Of a DNA stretch of 64,000 nt, positions 15,861 through 25,093 are shown one piece after another. The DNA comes from JAJYIW01 sp963781665 (lineage in GTDB: Bacteria; Chloroflexota; Anaerolineae; Anaerolineales; Anaerolineaceae). Position 1 is the stretch's first letter. Every line of letters begins with the position of its first letter. The stretch is from the NCBI GenBank assembly GCA_963781665.1, contig CAWAGA010000002.1, positions 2,294,001 through 2,358,000 on the forward strand, given 5' to 3'. Position numbers and translations under genes: made by a program. Below the pieces are notes generated by a model. That model saw only the letters and a list, made by a program, of their open reading frames with translations, did not search any database and was not told the DNA's origin.

Positions 15861-17192
15861 TTATTTTTTCACCAATGCCATTGGGGTATCGTGAAGGATG
15901 GTTCTGGCGACAGACAGGGCGTCGTCCAGCGAATATTGGCTGCGCTCGATCCGGTCGAATAAAACCTGAGCCAGTTCTTTTCTTACGATGAAGGCCTTGG
16001 CGTAGCTCCATTCAACGCAGTAGGCGTCTGAGAAGAATCCGATCTGGCGGTTCAGAGGGAGCATATCGAGGCGCTCGTCCATCACCTGGCGCATGACGCC
16101 GGGGAAGAAATTGTGCCACCAGTAGCCGACCAGGGTCAGGTTTGGCAGCTCGCGCCCCAGGGTGCACATCGACTGGTTGGCTGCCAGGTTGGAAAGGAAG
16201 CATTGAAAACGCAGCCGAGGATGGCGGGCAATCATCTCGGCCACCTGCTTGATCGTCTTCTGAGATAAGCGGCTGGCGGTTTCGAAAGGCAGCGGTTCGG
16301 CCCCAAAGCTGAACTGGAAAATAATCTCACTGGCGTGGGTTTCCAGGGCCGTCAGAAAGACCTCGTTGACGTAGGACGCATAGATATCCCGTTCAGCCTG
16401 TCCGGCCTGGCTGCGGCGTTTCAAGGCAGCCGCCATTTCACCATTCGTTACCGGTTGAAAGTCAATGTCAGTGGAGATGTGGGTGGCCATTGAGATAACT
16501 CTGTCGTAAGGGATGTGGGCGACATAATACTGCACGGCTTCCTGCACATCTTCTACGCTGCGAATTTCGCGCTCGACTGGTGGGCGACCCCCGCCGCCTA
16601 TCGGTGTAGGGCTTTCTTCAGGCTGGTGTTCCCAGCAGCGTTCCAGCTCATAAAGGGCAGTATCGAACTCCCCCCATTGGGTGCGAGTAAAGAACCCCCA
16701 TTCGAGCGAATAATTCAAGCGGTCACGATTCGTTGCTGCCCCGCGCCGGGCGTATTCGGCGCAGCTTCGCACAATTTTCGCCCGGTCAAGAATACCGTAG
16801 GCATAGGCTTGGTCTTCAGACCGCTCGCGGATCATGCCATCCAGCTTTCGCCAGTTATCTGCGGACAAGGGCTCATGCCAATTGTAAAGGTCTGCCAGCA
16901 ATTGGCGCAGCAGCCAGGTCATGCTGGTATTGCGGGCGAAGGGCAGATATGGCAGGGCTTCTTCGATCCGCTGGTGGGCTTCTTTTTGCGAGGGCCGGCC
17001 GGGAAAAGGGGTCAGGCGGGCACCAGATGGGCATCCCGCTGCGTATAATTCCGAAATGATCATGTGGTAAAGCATGATGTCGTGCAGACCTTTGGCAGCC
17101 AGATGGCCGTCGATCAGATGGGTGTGCACGTCAAAAAGGGGGATTTCAGCCAGGGCTTGTTCGATATCTGTAATGGTGATATGGGCGTCCAT
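15861..17192 (-). CDS. Glucuronate isomerase-like amidohydrolase (UxaC superfamily)
   Basis: About 443 residues from ATG 17192, which has AAAGGA upstream; a longer frame to 17276 has no ribosome site. FDVHTHL supplies the HxH metal motif of the amidohydrolase fold. The overall plan, with a late VGYWWHNFFPG and GFFSDAYCVEWSY, resembles uronate isomerases, which convert D-glucuronate or D-galacturonate to ketouronates. Identity to true UxaC looks low by eye, so a different sugar or a non-isomerase role is possible. The surrounding sugar-catabolic genes support a uronate or related substrate. Confidence 0.68.
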   Translation of the reverse strand: MDAHITITDIEQALAEIPLFDVHTHLIDGHLAAKGLHDIMLYHMIISELYAAGCPSGARLTPFPGRPSQKEAHQRIEEALPYLPFARNTSMTWLLRQLLADLYNWHEPLSADNWRKLDGMIRERSEDQAYAYGILDRAKIVRSCAEYARRGAATNRDRLNYSLEWGFFTRTQWGEFDTALYELERCWEHQPEESPTPIGGGGRPPVEREIRSVEDVQEAVQYYVAHIPYDRVISMATHISTDIDFQPVTNGEMAAALKRRSQAGQAERDIYASYVNEVFLTALETHASEIIFQFSFGAEPLPFETASRLSQKTIKQVAEMIARHPRLRFQCFLSNLAANQSMCTLGRELPNLTLVGYWWHNFFPGVMRQVMDERLDMLPLNRQIGFFSDAYCVEWSYAKAFIVRKELAQVLFDRIERSQYSLDDALSVARTILHDTPMALVKK

Positions 17193-17434
17193 ATGTGTCC
17201 TTTGTATTAGCGAATAGAGCCAAATTATAATCACGAATAGACGGTAAAAAAGAGGAATAAGCTGGTGCAATATCACAAATTGGATTTGTGAATAAAGGTA
17301 TGCGGCATCAAACCGGCTTCTGAGGCATTATAATTCCGTGAAGGTCAAATAGCTTGATTACCCGGGTACCACCTGGGTTTATCCGTGGGCTGACCAATAA
17401 TTTCAGATGCGTCACATTTGAAAACTGATATCAG

Positions 17435-18463
17435 ATGGAAAATAAATTGTTCCCTCAAATCAACATTACTTTTTCACCTGCCTGGTGGCGCCACCATTAC
17501 GGCATCGATTTCAGCGAGCCACTTTGGAAGGACGTGGTGTACTCGACCGAGAGCGCCTGCGAGCGCAGCCGCCTGCTCTTCGAGCGGTTTGGTGACCTGG
17601 GCCTGGGCGAAGCCGAGCCGCAGCCGCAGCCGCAGGCAGCCTATACCTATGGCGACCGCTTCATGGCTGCATTCTGGGGCTGCCCCATCCGCTACCTGCC
17701 AGACCAGCCGCCAGCCGCCATTCCACTGGAAAATCCCCGCCAACACATGGAGGGCATTTTTGTGCCGGAAATTGCCAGCTCAGCGGTGGTTGCAAAAGCT
17801 TTCTCCGACGCGGCCCGATTGAAAGATGCATTCGGTGCAGTAACTGCGGGCATCAATTTTGGCGCTCCACTCAATAATGCCGTTTCGATCTATGGCGAAG
17901 AAATTCTGGCGGCTTGTGTTGGTGATCCCGAATTGGCTACCTGGGTTCTGCGCCAGATGGCCGAAGCCATTATGCTGGTTTTCGATCAGGTGAGCAGTGT
18001 GATCGACGAGACCCCTGGCAACCCTCGTGAAGGCTATTTCTCATTGGGAAATTGCCCGGTATGCATGCTCCGCCCTAAAACCTATGCCCAGGTTGTCCTG
18101 CCGGTTGACCTGTGGATGCGTGAGCAGTTCAAGGGACGTTTTTTGCTTCATCACTGCGGTATCTTCCACCCTTACGTTGAGGTCTACAAACCACTCAAAC
18201 CGACCGAGTTGGATATCGGCTGGGGGACCGACCTGAAGTTGGCTAGAGCTGCTTTTCCGGACCTGCCCATGTCAACTTATATTGACGTATCCGCCTTGCG
18301 AGGGATTACCCGGGAAGGTGTCGATGCCATCATCGGGAAAATTGTCCGGGATGCCGGGCCGCGCGAGCTGCTGACCGCGATTGCGGTGGCCGAGATCGGC
18401 CCAGATGTGCCCGACGAAACCGTCCGCGACCTGATGACGGCTAGTGAACGTTTAACTGTCTGA
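17435..18463 (+). CDS. URO-D superfamily protein (methyltransferase-like), paralogue 1
   Basis: 342 residues. Recognised as URO-D-like by the TIM-barrel spacing and by LLHHCGIFHPYVE near residue 240, which matches the H-x-C zinc-ligand segment of MtaA/MtbA-type methyltransferases. The region near the expected third ligand (a C-terminal Cys) is not obvious. This is not HemE: the substrate-binding features of that enzyme are missing. Just before the ATG is a 10-bp palindrome, CTGATATCAG, and no ribosome site. It ends before a strong terminator at 18544, so it appears to be monocistronic. Its substrate is unknown. Confidence 0.75.
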   Translation: MENKLFPQINITFSPAWWRHHYGIDFSEPLWKDVVYSTESACERSRLLFERFGDLGLGEAEPQPQPQAAYTYGDRFMAAFWGCPIRYLPDQPPAAIPLENPRQHMEGIFVPEIASSAVVAKAFSDAARLKDAFGAVTAGINFGAPLNNAVSIYGEEILAACVGDPELATWVLRQMAEAIMLVFDQVSSVIDETPGNPREGYFSLGNCPVCMLRPKTYAQVVLPVDLWMREQFKGRFLLHHCGIFHPYVEVYKPLKPTELDIGWGTDLKLARAAFPDLPMSTYIDVSALRGITREGVDAIIGKIVRDAGPRELLTAIAVAEIGPDVPDETVRDLMTASERLTV

Positions 18464-18543
18464 ATGATGACATTCGTCACTTGCTGCACCAGTTATATTA
18501 ATGTATTTTTAATGCTGTACTTCATCTTTCTTAATCCAAATTG

Positions 18544-18587
18544 GGCCCGGCGCATGTACCTCAGGGAGACGCCGGGCCAGGTTTTTT
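18544..18587 (+). terminator. Intrinsic terminator after URO-D paralogue 1
   Basis: GGCCCGGCG (18544-18552) pairs with CGCCGGGCC (18570-18578) over 9 bp. A T6 run follows at 18582-18587. Confidence 0.9.
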
Positions 18588-18657
18588 AACTTAGCAAGTC
18601 TGGCAAGCTGTGGTTGCAGCCAGAACTTAAATACGATTGTAAGGATAGAAATAAAGA

Positions 18658-19797
18658 ATGGTATCTACATTTGGGAAAAAAGAACGCCTGGTGCGCCAGG
18701 CACGCGGATTGGAAATCGACCGGGTACCGGCTCTGGGCGGCTGGATCGCGGGCGTACGCAATCTGTCGGTGATTGCAGGTATCAGCCCGGCGCAATACCT
18801 GGCAGACCCTATGGGTGCAGTCATCCGGGCCAACCTTGCTCTGGACGTCGATGGGATGATCAACCCGGTGGTGCCCAAGAGCCTGGACGAGATCCGCACC
18901 GATTCGGTATTGGACGCGACCTTCGCCGGCATCCAGCCAGAAGCCCTGGTCGAGCGCGCAAATTCGCTCCCAGACTGCGAGCGGGAAATCCTGTCAGGGT
19001 TCGATTCCGCGGCTGAAGAGCGCCGTTACCGGGATTATTTCGAAACTGCTTTCACAGACTGGGAAGGCATCCAACCCATACCCAACTTCTGGGAAATCGG
19101 CGGACATTTTCCCCTCTATACCGAGTTTGGCTATTCGGCTTTTCTCATGGCTTGCGCTCTTTACCCCGAGTCGGTCGGCAAGATCTATTGGGCCAAGAGC
19201 GTGTGTTCGCGCCAGCGGGCTAAAATCCTGGTGAAGCTTTACGAGGAATACGACCTGGTGCCGTTGATGTTCTGCGGCGAAGATCTGGCAAACAATAAGG
19301 GACCAATGGTCTCACCGGATTTCCTGCACCGGTATTACCTGCCAACGGTGAAGATGATCATCGAACCGCTGGTCGATGCAGGAGTGCGTTTCATTCATCA
19401 CTGTGACGGGGATATTCGCCCCTTGATCGACGATTATATCGAAATCGGGTTCAGCGGCTTCCAGGGTTTTCAATATGAATTGGGGGTCGATCCTTACCAG
19501 ATCCGCCAGAAACGCAGCAAATTAGGAGAAGAAATCCTCTTCTTTACCGGCCTGAGCGTCTCTCGTACCTTGCCGTTTGGCACGGAGGAGGACATTCGCG
19601 ATGAGGTCGATTATTTCCTGGATTTCACCGATGGGGGCAGAGGCATGTTCCTCATCACCAGCAACGTCAGTGGGGTAGAGGTGCCCCCTGAAAACCTTCA
19701 ATCCGCTTATCGCTATGTGAAAGAGTGGGATCCAAGCCAGCGGCGCGCACCTCACTGGCACCGTTGGCCCTGGGGTATCACCCACCCGGATCGTTGA
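18658..19797 (+). CDS. URO-D superfamily protein (methyltransferase-like), paralogue 2
   Basis: 379 residues. FIHHCDGDIRPLIDDYIEIG gives the H-x-C segment of zinc-type URO-D methyltransferases. At the C-terminus TSNVSGVEVPPEN occupies the position where MtaA-like proteins carry the third zinc ligand Cys; a Ser is present instead, so metal binding may be altered. The protein is otherwise full length. An AAGGAT ribosome site is present about 11 nt before the ATG. It converges on the glycosidase at 19807 with a 9-bp gap. Confidence 0.8.
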   Translation: MVSTFGKKERLVRQARGLEIDRVPALGGWIAGVRNLSVIAGISPAQYLADPMGAVIRANLALDVDGMINPVVPKSLDEIRTDSVLDATFAGIQPEALVERANSLPDCEREILSGFDSAAEERRYRDYFETAFTDWEGIQPIPNFWEIGGHFPLYTEFGYSAFLMACALYPESVGKIYWAKSVCSRQRAKILVKLYEEYDLVPLMFCGEDLANNKGPMVSPDFLHRYYLPTVKMIIEPLVDAGVRFIHHCDGDIRPLIDDYIEIGFSGFQGFQYELGVDPYQIRQKRSKLGEEILFFTGLSVSRTLPFGTEEDIRDEVDYFLDFTDGGRGMFLITSNVSGVEVPPENLQSAYRYVKEWDPSQRRAPHWHRWPWGITHPDR

Positions 19798-19806
19798 GGT
19801 ACCTCT

Positions 19807-21828
19807 TTATTCGATGACGACAATGGTGTGGATTCCCACCGGCGGCAGGTCGATATAGGCGTAATCGCCTTCGATCGAAAATTCAAGCTCGATCCGCTCT
19901 GGGGCCAGGTAAACCCTTTGGGGACGGTTCCCATCGAGGCGCAGCTTGAATGACAAGCCCGAGGTGGTCCAACCCTGGTCGACATGGGGGATGGGCTGCG
20001 ATGAGCGCCGGGAATGGAATGCCACCACGTGGACGATCTGGCGGGCTGGGCGTTCAGCGCTTGCGGGTTGGCTATGGTGAGTAAATTCGACCCAACCTGG
20101 CGCATGCGGAACCAGCAAAGGTGGGGGAAGGAATTGGTGCAGGGCTGCGATGGCAATGGCTCGGTAAACCCAATAATCGTAATTGCGGTAGCCAGAAAAC
20201 AGCGGAGCGGCAAAATATAGGACATTTTCGGAGCGGACGACCAGCGGCGACTGGAGGGATGTGCCTACCGGAGCGTGCTGGTGACCGCTGAAGTGGTTCC
20301 AGGTCCGGTTGAACAATGCCTGGCGTAAATCTCCTGAAGCTTGCGCTCCCGTTTTAGGCCTGACCTGGAGTGCCTGGCCATAGAACACGTAATCGTAATC
20401 GCTTGCCAGTCCGCCGGTATTTGCCAGGCCAGAGTCGAGGCGCATGTATGAAGGCACAGTAGGCGCATCACCGATATATTCGACCGGCACCTGCTCGAGC
20501 AAGAACTTTCCTGAAGTGCTGTCGAGGGCAGCTTTGCCGCTTAGAATCAAGTGCCCACCGCTTGCCAGGTAACTGGCCAGCTTACGCTCCCAGCTTTCGT
20601 CCAGGGTTGCTTGTTCCGGTAAAATAAGAGCCGGATAGTGCTCCAAATCTGCCCATTCGTCCACCAGGTCGAACTGGATGCCTGCTTCGAGCAGCATCTG
20701 GGCTGCGCCTTCAACATCTTGGTTAGGATAAGCCAGGCCAGGCAAGCGAGCATTACCGCTTCCTAGCGCCAGGATGGCAATCTCTGCGCTGGGAACAGCG
20801 CCATACAGCCAGGGTTCGAGCTTTTCGACCCGGGCATATGATGAGCCGATCGTACGGTAGACCGCAGGGTCAAGCGTTCCGGAGGGATGCAGCTGATCGC
20901 CAACGCAAATACGTCCACCGGCAGCCAGAATAGTTCCGCATTCGTAATCGAGTTGGTCGCTGGTCTTCAACCCGCCGAAATCTGACCAGCTGCCGTGAAA
21001 GCGTCCGGTCATGCCGATCATTTCGCGCCCATAGTTGCGCGCCTGGCGGCCAACGATCGGGTAATGCATGTAACCCCATTGGCCATCTGAGGTGGGTAGG
21101 CTTTCCACCTCGAAATGGGTCTGGTAGGGCAGCATTTCACCCATGTCGTTGGTTGTGGTCCCATTGTAGAAGATAGTCGCATCCGGCTTCTTGCTCTGCA
21201 CCAGGTGAGTGATGCGGTCGAAAAATCCCAGGTCCTGCTGTCTGGCGTACTGCCAGACAGCCTGGTCGCTTTCCAAATCGACGCCCGCTTTCAACATCTG
21301 GGCCTGCCCCCAGGGGGAATAATTTGGCTGTGGAAAGCATATATCGAACCAGAAACCATCGATATCTTTGCCGTAGCGTTGAAATAGCTCCTCCACCTGA
21401 GCGGCTACAAAATCTGCATAGCCGGTCGACACGTCCAGGGTCGTCCAGGTGAAAGGCGGGGCTGTAAGCGGATGGCGCGAGGCCAATGAGCCGTCTTTGT
21501 TGACACAGATCCATTCGGGATGCTGGATAGCGATCTGTTCGTCCCACTTAATCGACATATAGATCGGGCAGCGTATGTCGGCCGCGTGCAGGGCTTCGAT
21601 CTGGCTGCCCAGCAGGTCGATCTTTAGATTGGGATGGATGGTTCCCACCCTGGTCGGATAATATGAGAATCCGTGATGGCAGCGGCAAAAGATGTTGACG
21701 GTGTCGACATGGCCGAGTTTGAGTGTGTCAACGAAGACCCTGGGGTCAAATTGGGCGGCAACGTCCTGGCATTGGGCGCTGGTATGAAAATCAAGATGGA
21801 CCTGGCGAAAGCGATGTTGGGTGGGCAT
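19807..21828 (-). CDS. Predicted glycoside hydrolase (fucosidase-like/GHL6 TIM barrel with a beta-galactosidase trimerisation-like domain)
   Basis: 673 residues. The N-terminal TIM barrel includes HVDTVNIFCRCHHGFSYYPT and DGFWFDICFPQP, whose Asp is a plausible nucleophile. A Rossmann-like domain follows (about 350-480, ALILPEQATLDESW, GGHLILSGK), resembling the trimerisation domain of GH42 enzymes, and then a beta-rich C-terminus. This layout matches the hypothetical glycosidase groups related to GH29. The sugar is unknown. No signal peptide is present. Transcription looks leaderless: TATAAC at 21840-21835 ends 6 nt before the ATG, and there is no ribosome site. Confidence 0.72.
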   Translation of the reverse strand: MPTQHRFRQVHLDFHTSAQCQDVAAQFDPRVFVDTLKLGHVDTVNIFCRCHHGFSYYPTRVGTIHPNLKIDLLGSQIEALHAADIRCPIYMSIKWDEQIAIQHPEWICVNKDGSLASRHPLTAPPFTWTTLDVSTGYADFVAAQVEELFQRYGKDIDGFWFDICFPQPNYSPWGQAQMLKAGVDLESDQAVWQYARQQDLGFFDRITHLVQSKKPDATIFYNGTTTNDMGEMLPYQTHFEVESLPTSDGQWGYMHYPIVGRQARNYGREMIGMTGRFHGSWSDFGGLKTSDQLDYECGTILAAGGRICVGDQLHPSGTLDPAVYRTIGSSYARVEKLEPWLYGAVPSAEIAILALGSGNARLPGLAYPNQDVEGAAQMLLEAGIQFDLVDEWADLEHYPALILPEQATLDESWERKLASYLASGGHLILSGKAALDSTSGKFLLEQVPVEYIGDAPTVPSYMRLDSGLANTGGLASDYDYVFYGQALQVRPKTGAQASGDLRQALFNRTWNHFSGHQHAPVGTSLQSPLVVRSENVLYFAAPLFSGYRNYDYWVYRAIAIAALHQFLPPPLLVPHAPGWVEFTHHSQPASAERPARQIVHVVAFHSRRSSQPIPHVDQGWTTSGLSFKLRLDGNRPQRVYLAPERIELEFSIEGDYAYIDLPPVGIHTIVVIE

Positions 21829-21834
21829 GGCTAT

Positions 21835-21862
21835 GTTATATCATATCCAAAACGATTTACAA
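21835..21862 (-). promoter_or_regulatory. Candidate promoter of the 21828 glycosidase gene
   Basis: On the minus strand, TTGTAA (21862-21857), 16 bp, TATAAC (21840-21835). The expected start coincides with the A of the ATG at 21828. Confidence 0.45.
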
Positions 21863-21915
21863 TTAAATTTTAAGGTAAAATCAATCTGTCTAATTCCAAT
21901 CAGGAGGAAAAATTC

Positions 21916-22128
21916 ATGACGCTCGATGGATATATCGAATATCAACGACGCGAATTCTGTAAAGACCTGCCTTGCCCGGTGCAGGTGCTGTTGGACGCAG
22001 AACAAGAAGGCACGCCAAAATACGAGCACATCCGTAATATCTGCAAGAACAGCTGCATCCATACTACCTACGAGTTCCACCACTGGCTGATCCAGAAAGG
22101 CTATCTCTTGGTAAGGGCTGCCGAGTGA
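21916..22128 (+). CDS. Small protein with paired cysteines
   Basis: 70 residues. A strong ribosome site, AGGAGGAAAAATTC, precedes the ATG. The protein has two Cys pairs, FCKDLPC and ICKNSC, followed by an IHTTYEFHHW segment, which could bind a metal or iron-sulfur cluster; no named domain is recognised. It starts 87 bp from a divergent glycosidase gene and lies 72 bp ahead of the LsrF-like aldolase, probably on the same transcript. A subunit or regulatory partner of the aldolase is one guess. Confidence 0.72.
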   Translation: MTLDGYIEYQRREFCKDLPCPVQVLLDAEQEGTPKYEHIRNICKNSCIHTTYEFHHWLIQKGYLLVRAAE

Positions 22129-22200
22129 CGGTTTTGAAGTGAATTTTTGCAGACTATTGACAACTGATAACTGAATACTTAACTTAAGGAGAAATCAACC

Positions 22201-22986
22201 ATGGAATGGGGTTTAGAAAACCGCCTCGCTAGGACGATCAAACCGGATGGACATTGTTTTTATATGGCCATGGATCACGGCTATTTTCAGGGACCTACCC
22301 ACCGCCTGGAAAAACCTGGTAAGACAGCCGAACCCTTGTTGAAATATGTAGATGCAGTCTTTATGACCCGCGGGGTCGTGCGGGCCGCGCTGCCGCCGCA
22401 GACGTCCACCCCGCTTATTTTGCGGGTGTCGGGGGGCAACAGTATGGTCGGCAAGGACCTGGCAAACGAAGAAGTGACCACCTCGATTGAGGACATCATT
22501 CGCATCAATGCCTCCGCAGTTGGCATTTCAGTTTACATTGGCAGCGATTACGAACACCAGACGCTGATGGAATTGACCAGATTGGTCAACGATTGTTCGC
22601 GCTACGGCATCCCGGTCATGGCTGTTACGGCGGTTGGCCGTGAAGAGGAAAAGAAAACCTCACGCTACCTGGCTCTGGCCTGCCGCATCTGCGCTGAGTT
22701 AGGCGCTGACGTGGTCAAGACTTATTATTGTCCGGATTTCGAAAAGGTAACTGTTGGCTGCCCGGTGCCGGTGGTGATCGCCGGTGGTCCACGCACCGAA
22801 AACGATCTCGAAGTGCTTGAATTCGTTTACGATGGGATGCAGCAGGGCGCTATTGGGGTGAACCTGGGCCGCAATATCTGGCAAAATGAATATCCTGAAG
22901 CGATGGCGCGCGCTTTGCAGGCGGTGATCCATGAAGGAGCCACCCCCAAAGAGGCGTTCGAAATCTTCCAGACGATGAAGAATTAA
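22201..22986 (+). CDS. LsrF/DhnA-type class I aldolase or thiolase
   Basis: 261 residues. The TIM barrel carries FYMAMDHGYFQGP at the start, Lys173 in ADVVKTYYCPDF as the Schiff-base Lys, and VVIAGGPRT for phosphate binding, matching the DeoC/LsrF/DhnA family. LsrF acts on phosphorylated autoinducer-2 breakdown product; relatives cleave fructose 1,6-bisphosphate or ketose phosphates. No other lsr gene is present, so a sugar-phosphate aldolase role is more likely here. AAGGAG lies 8 nt before the ATG. The fusion dehydrogenase follows. Confidence 0.85.
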   Translation: MEWGLENRLARTIKPDGHCFYMAMDHGYFQGPTHRLEKPGKTAEPLLKYVDAVFMTRGVVRAALPPQTSTPLILRVSGGNSMVGKDLANEEVTTSIEDIIRINASAVGISVYIGSDYEHQTLMELTRLVNDCSRYGIPVMAVTAVGREEEKKTSRYLALACRICAELGADVVKTYYCPDFEKVTVGCPVPVVIAGGPRTENDLEVLEFVYDGMQQGAIGVNLGRNIWQNEYPEAMARALQAVIHEGATPKEAFEIFQTMKN

Positions 22987-23083
22987 CCCTTGAAATTCTT
23001 GGAAGACTTCTGAAATCTGCATGGTGGGGGGAGTCTTCCCTATAATGACGTTCGGAAAGTTGATGGGTGGAGGTCGGCTGGCA

Positions 23084-25093
23084 ATGGCGGGTACATCATC
23101 GAATGAAATTGGCGCGGTTATCAATGAGAAACAGCAGTTGGTCGAGGTCATGCATGAGCTGGCGCAAGTTCAAGGATTGAGCTTACGCGGGGCTGCATTT
23201 TCCTCGCTCAAATCCAGGCGGCGCAACATTTTTGGCGAAGATGAAGACGTAATTTATTTCAGCCGGGATGCTCAAAAGTACGTTGAGGTAGGCCCGCTGG
23301 ATTTGATCGGCCTGCGCCTTGCGGACCTGGTCAAGCTGGCCGCGTTGACGGGCTTGACTGAGTGGCAGCTGAAAAATGAGCTGGCTGCCTGCCGTCTGGA
23401 CGCGAGCCAACCGGTTCCAGGTGACGAAGCTTTACTCCACGCCGTCATACCTGATGGATGTATCCTTACCGCAAGGCTGGACGCGCTTTTGGCAATTGCC
23501 CTGGCTGGCGATAGCCAGGACCGGCTTCAGCAAGCTTTTGGGGACACGCTCGCGATTTTCCCGAAACCAGAAAATGGGCTCTCCCTGGCACAGGCCTGGC
23601 AGGAGCTTGAGGCTCGTCCCACGGGATCGATAAAAGCTGTTCTATTACCCGGATACGACCTGGCGGTGCTGGGCCGCTCTCCACGGGAGGCTTACCAGGC
23701 CCTCGGCGAGCTGACCGCAGCTGCCAACGATTATCTCAAAGCCAAAAACGCCTGGATGATCGAACTCGATGAAACGCTGACGAACGAAGTACCCCGACGG
23801 GTTGAGATTGCCGAATGGCGTAAAACACTTTCGACTGCAGCCGGACGGCCATTGATTCTCAGCGTCGATAGCGGCCCGGAAAGTCTGCATTTCGCCGGTC
23901 GAAGTGACCTGGCTGCAGAAGCAGAAACCGTTGATGCTGCCTCCAATGGTGGCTTATTCAAGCCTTGGCCACAAATCGGCCGGGACCTTACGGACTATCA
24001 ACAGCGCCACGGAATAACCAATCCAGCCGCACCCCGGCTCACGCTTGACAGCAGCCTGGGGATGCTCGTCGCCGGGCGGACAGCCGCCGAAGCAGCCGCA
24101 GCCAAAGAACTCTACCTGCAGGCTTTCACCGCCGGGCTGCGTGCCGAAAAGCTGCAAAATATGCATTCCCCATTTCTACCAAGTGGCGGACAGCAGGGTT
24201 CTCCCGTTCCAAGCCGCGGGGAAAGTTGGGGAGAGACCTTGCGTACGGCCCTTATTAATATCATCCCGGCAACCTATTTCGAACGCTGTTATTCAGATGC
24301 CGCCCTTCAATCCGGGCCGGTCGCGAAACAAACCTCATTCACCGGCGAGGTAGCCCTGGTAACCGGCGGGGCTTCAGGAATCGGAAAAAGCTGCGTCGAA
24401 GCATTATTGCAGCGCGGGGCAGCTGTGGTGACGATGGACCTCAACCCCCGGGTTGTGGACCAGTTTGACAGTGATGCCTACCTGGGTCTGGTTTGCGACC
24501 TGACCGACGAAGCTGCCATCCTTAAGAGCTATGAAATCTTAACAATGCGCTTCGGTGGTCTGGACATGCTGGTGCTGAACGCCGGCATCTTCCCGGCAGG
24601 AATACGCATCGAAGCCCTGCAAACAGTTGCCTGGCAAAAGGTCATGCGAATTAACCTGGATTCGAATCTGGTGGTGATGCGTGAGACCCAACCCTTGTTG
24701 AAAGCCGCCCCGCGCTATGGCCGGGTGCTGGTCAATGCTTCAAAGAACGTTCTGGCACCAGGCGCCGGAGCAGCCGCTTATTCGGCCTCCAAAGCCGCCG
24801 TCACCCAGCTGGCACGGGTGGCTGCCCTGGAGTGGGGCAAGGACGGCATTCGGGTGAATATGGTCCACCCCGATGCCATTTTCGATACCGGCATCTGGAC
24901 GGAAGAGGTACTCAAAGCCCGGGCCGCTCATTATGGAATGACCGTCCAGCAGTACAAGACCCGGAACGTCCTCGGGGTGGAATTGAACAGCCACTACGTG
25001 GGCGAGCTGGTAGCTGAAATGCTTGGGCCGCTGTTCGAGAAGATCACCGGTGCGCAAATCCCTGTCGATGGGGGCAGCGACCGGGTGATCTAG
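23084..25093 (+). CDS. Class II aldolase-like/short-chain dehydrogenase fusion (RhaEW-like) with a decayed aldolase half
   Basis: About 669 residues. The C-terminal ~250 residues form an SDR: VTGGASGIG, NAGIF, and YSASK with the catalytic Tyr and Lys. The N-terminal ~400 residues align in layout with the class II aldolase domain of rhamnulose-1-phosphate aldolase/dehydrogenases (LLHAVIPDG, SPREAYQALGEL). The metal-ligand HxH that should follow LLHA is TARLDA here, the KHG motif is PGYD, and the GGGNTS loop is replaced by RGAAFSSL. The aldolase is therefore probably inactive. ATG 23084 has GGAGG upstream; an earlier in-frame ATG at 23021 is the alternative. The TAG stop is shared within CTAG with the convergent GH2 gene. 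Confidence 0.82.
   Translation: MAGTSSNEIGAVINEKQQLVEVMHELAQVQGLSLRGAAFSSLKSRRRNIFGEDEDVIYFSRDAQKYVEVGPLDLIGLRLADLVKLAALTGLTEWQLKNELAACRLDASQPVPGDEALLHAVIPDGCILTARLDALLAIALAGDSQDRLQQAFGDTLAIFPKPENGLSLAQAWQELEARPTGSIKAVLLPGYDLAVLGRSPREAYQALGELTAAANDYLKAKNAWMIELDETLTNEVPRRVEIAEWRKTLSTAAGRPLILSVDSGPESLHFAGRSDLAAEAETVDAASNGGLFKPWPQIGRDLTDYQQRHGITNPAAPRLTLDSSLGMLVAGRTAAEAAAAKELYLQAFTAGLRAEKLQNMHSPFLPSGGQQGSPVPSRGESWGETLRTALINIIPATYFERCYSDAALQSGPVAKQTSFTGEVALVTGGASGIGKSCVEALLQRGAAVVTMDLNPRVVDQFDSDAYLGLVCDLTDEAAILKSYEILTMRFGGLDMLVLNAGIFPAGIRIEALQTVAWQKVMRINLDSNLVVMRETQPLLKAAPRYGRVLVNASKNVLAPGAGAAAYSASKAAVTQLARVAALEWGKDGIRVNMVHPDAIFDTGIWTEEVLKARAAHYGMTVQQYKTRNVLGVELNSHYVGELVAEMLGPLFEKITGAQIPVDGGSDRVI

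Noticed and set aside
17435..19797. URO-D-like proteins considered as haem-pathway uroporphyrinogen decarboxylase (HemE)
   Set aside because: They carry the H-x-C methyltransferase-type segment, occur in many copies and lie among sugar genes; no other haem genes are present.
22157..22185. TTGACA-N17-TAACTT before the LsrF-like gene
   Set aside because: The -10 is poor, and the strong ribosome sites suggest the gene is co-transcribed with the small protein upstream.
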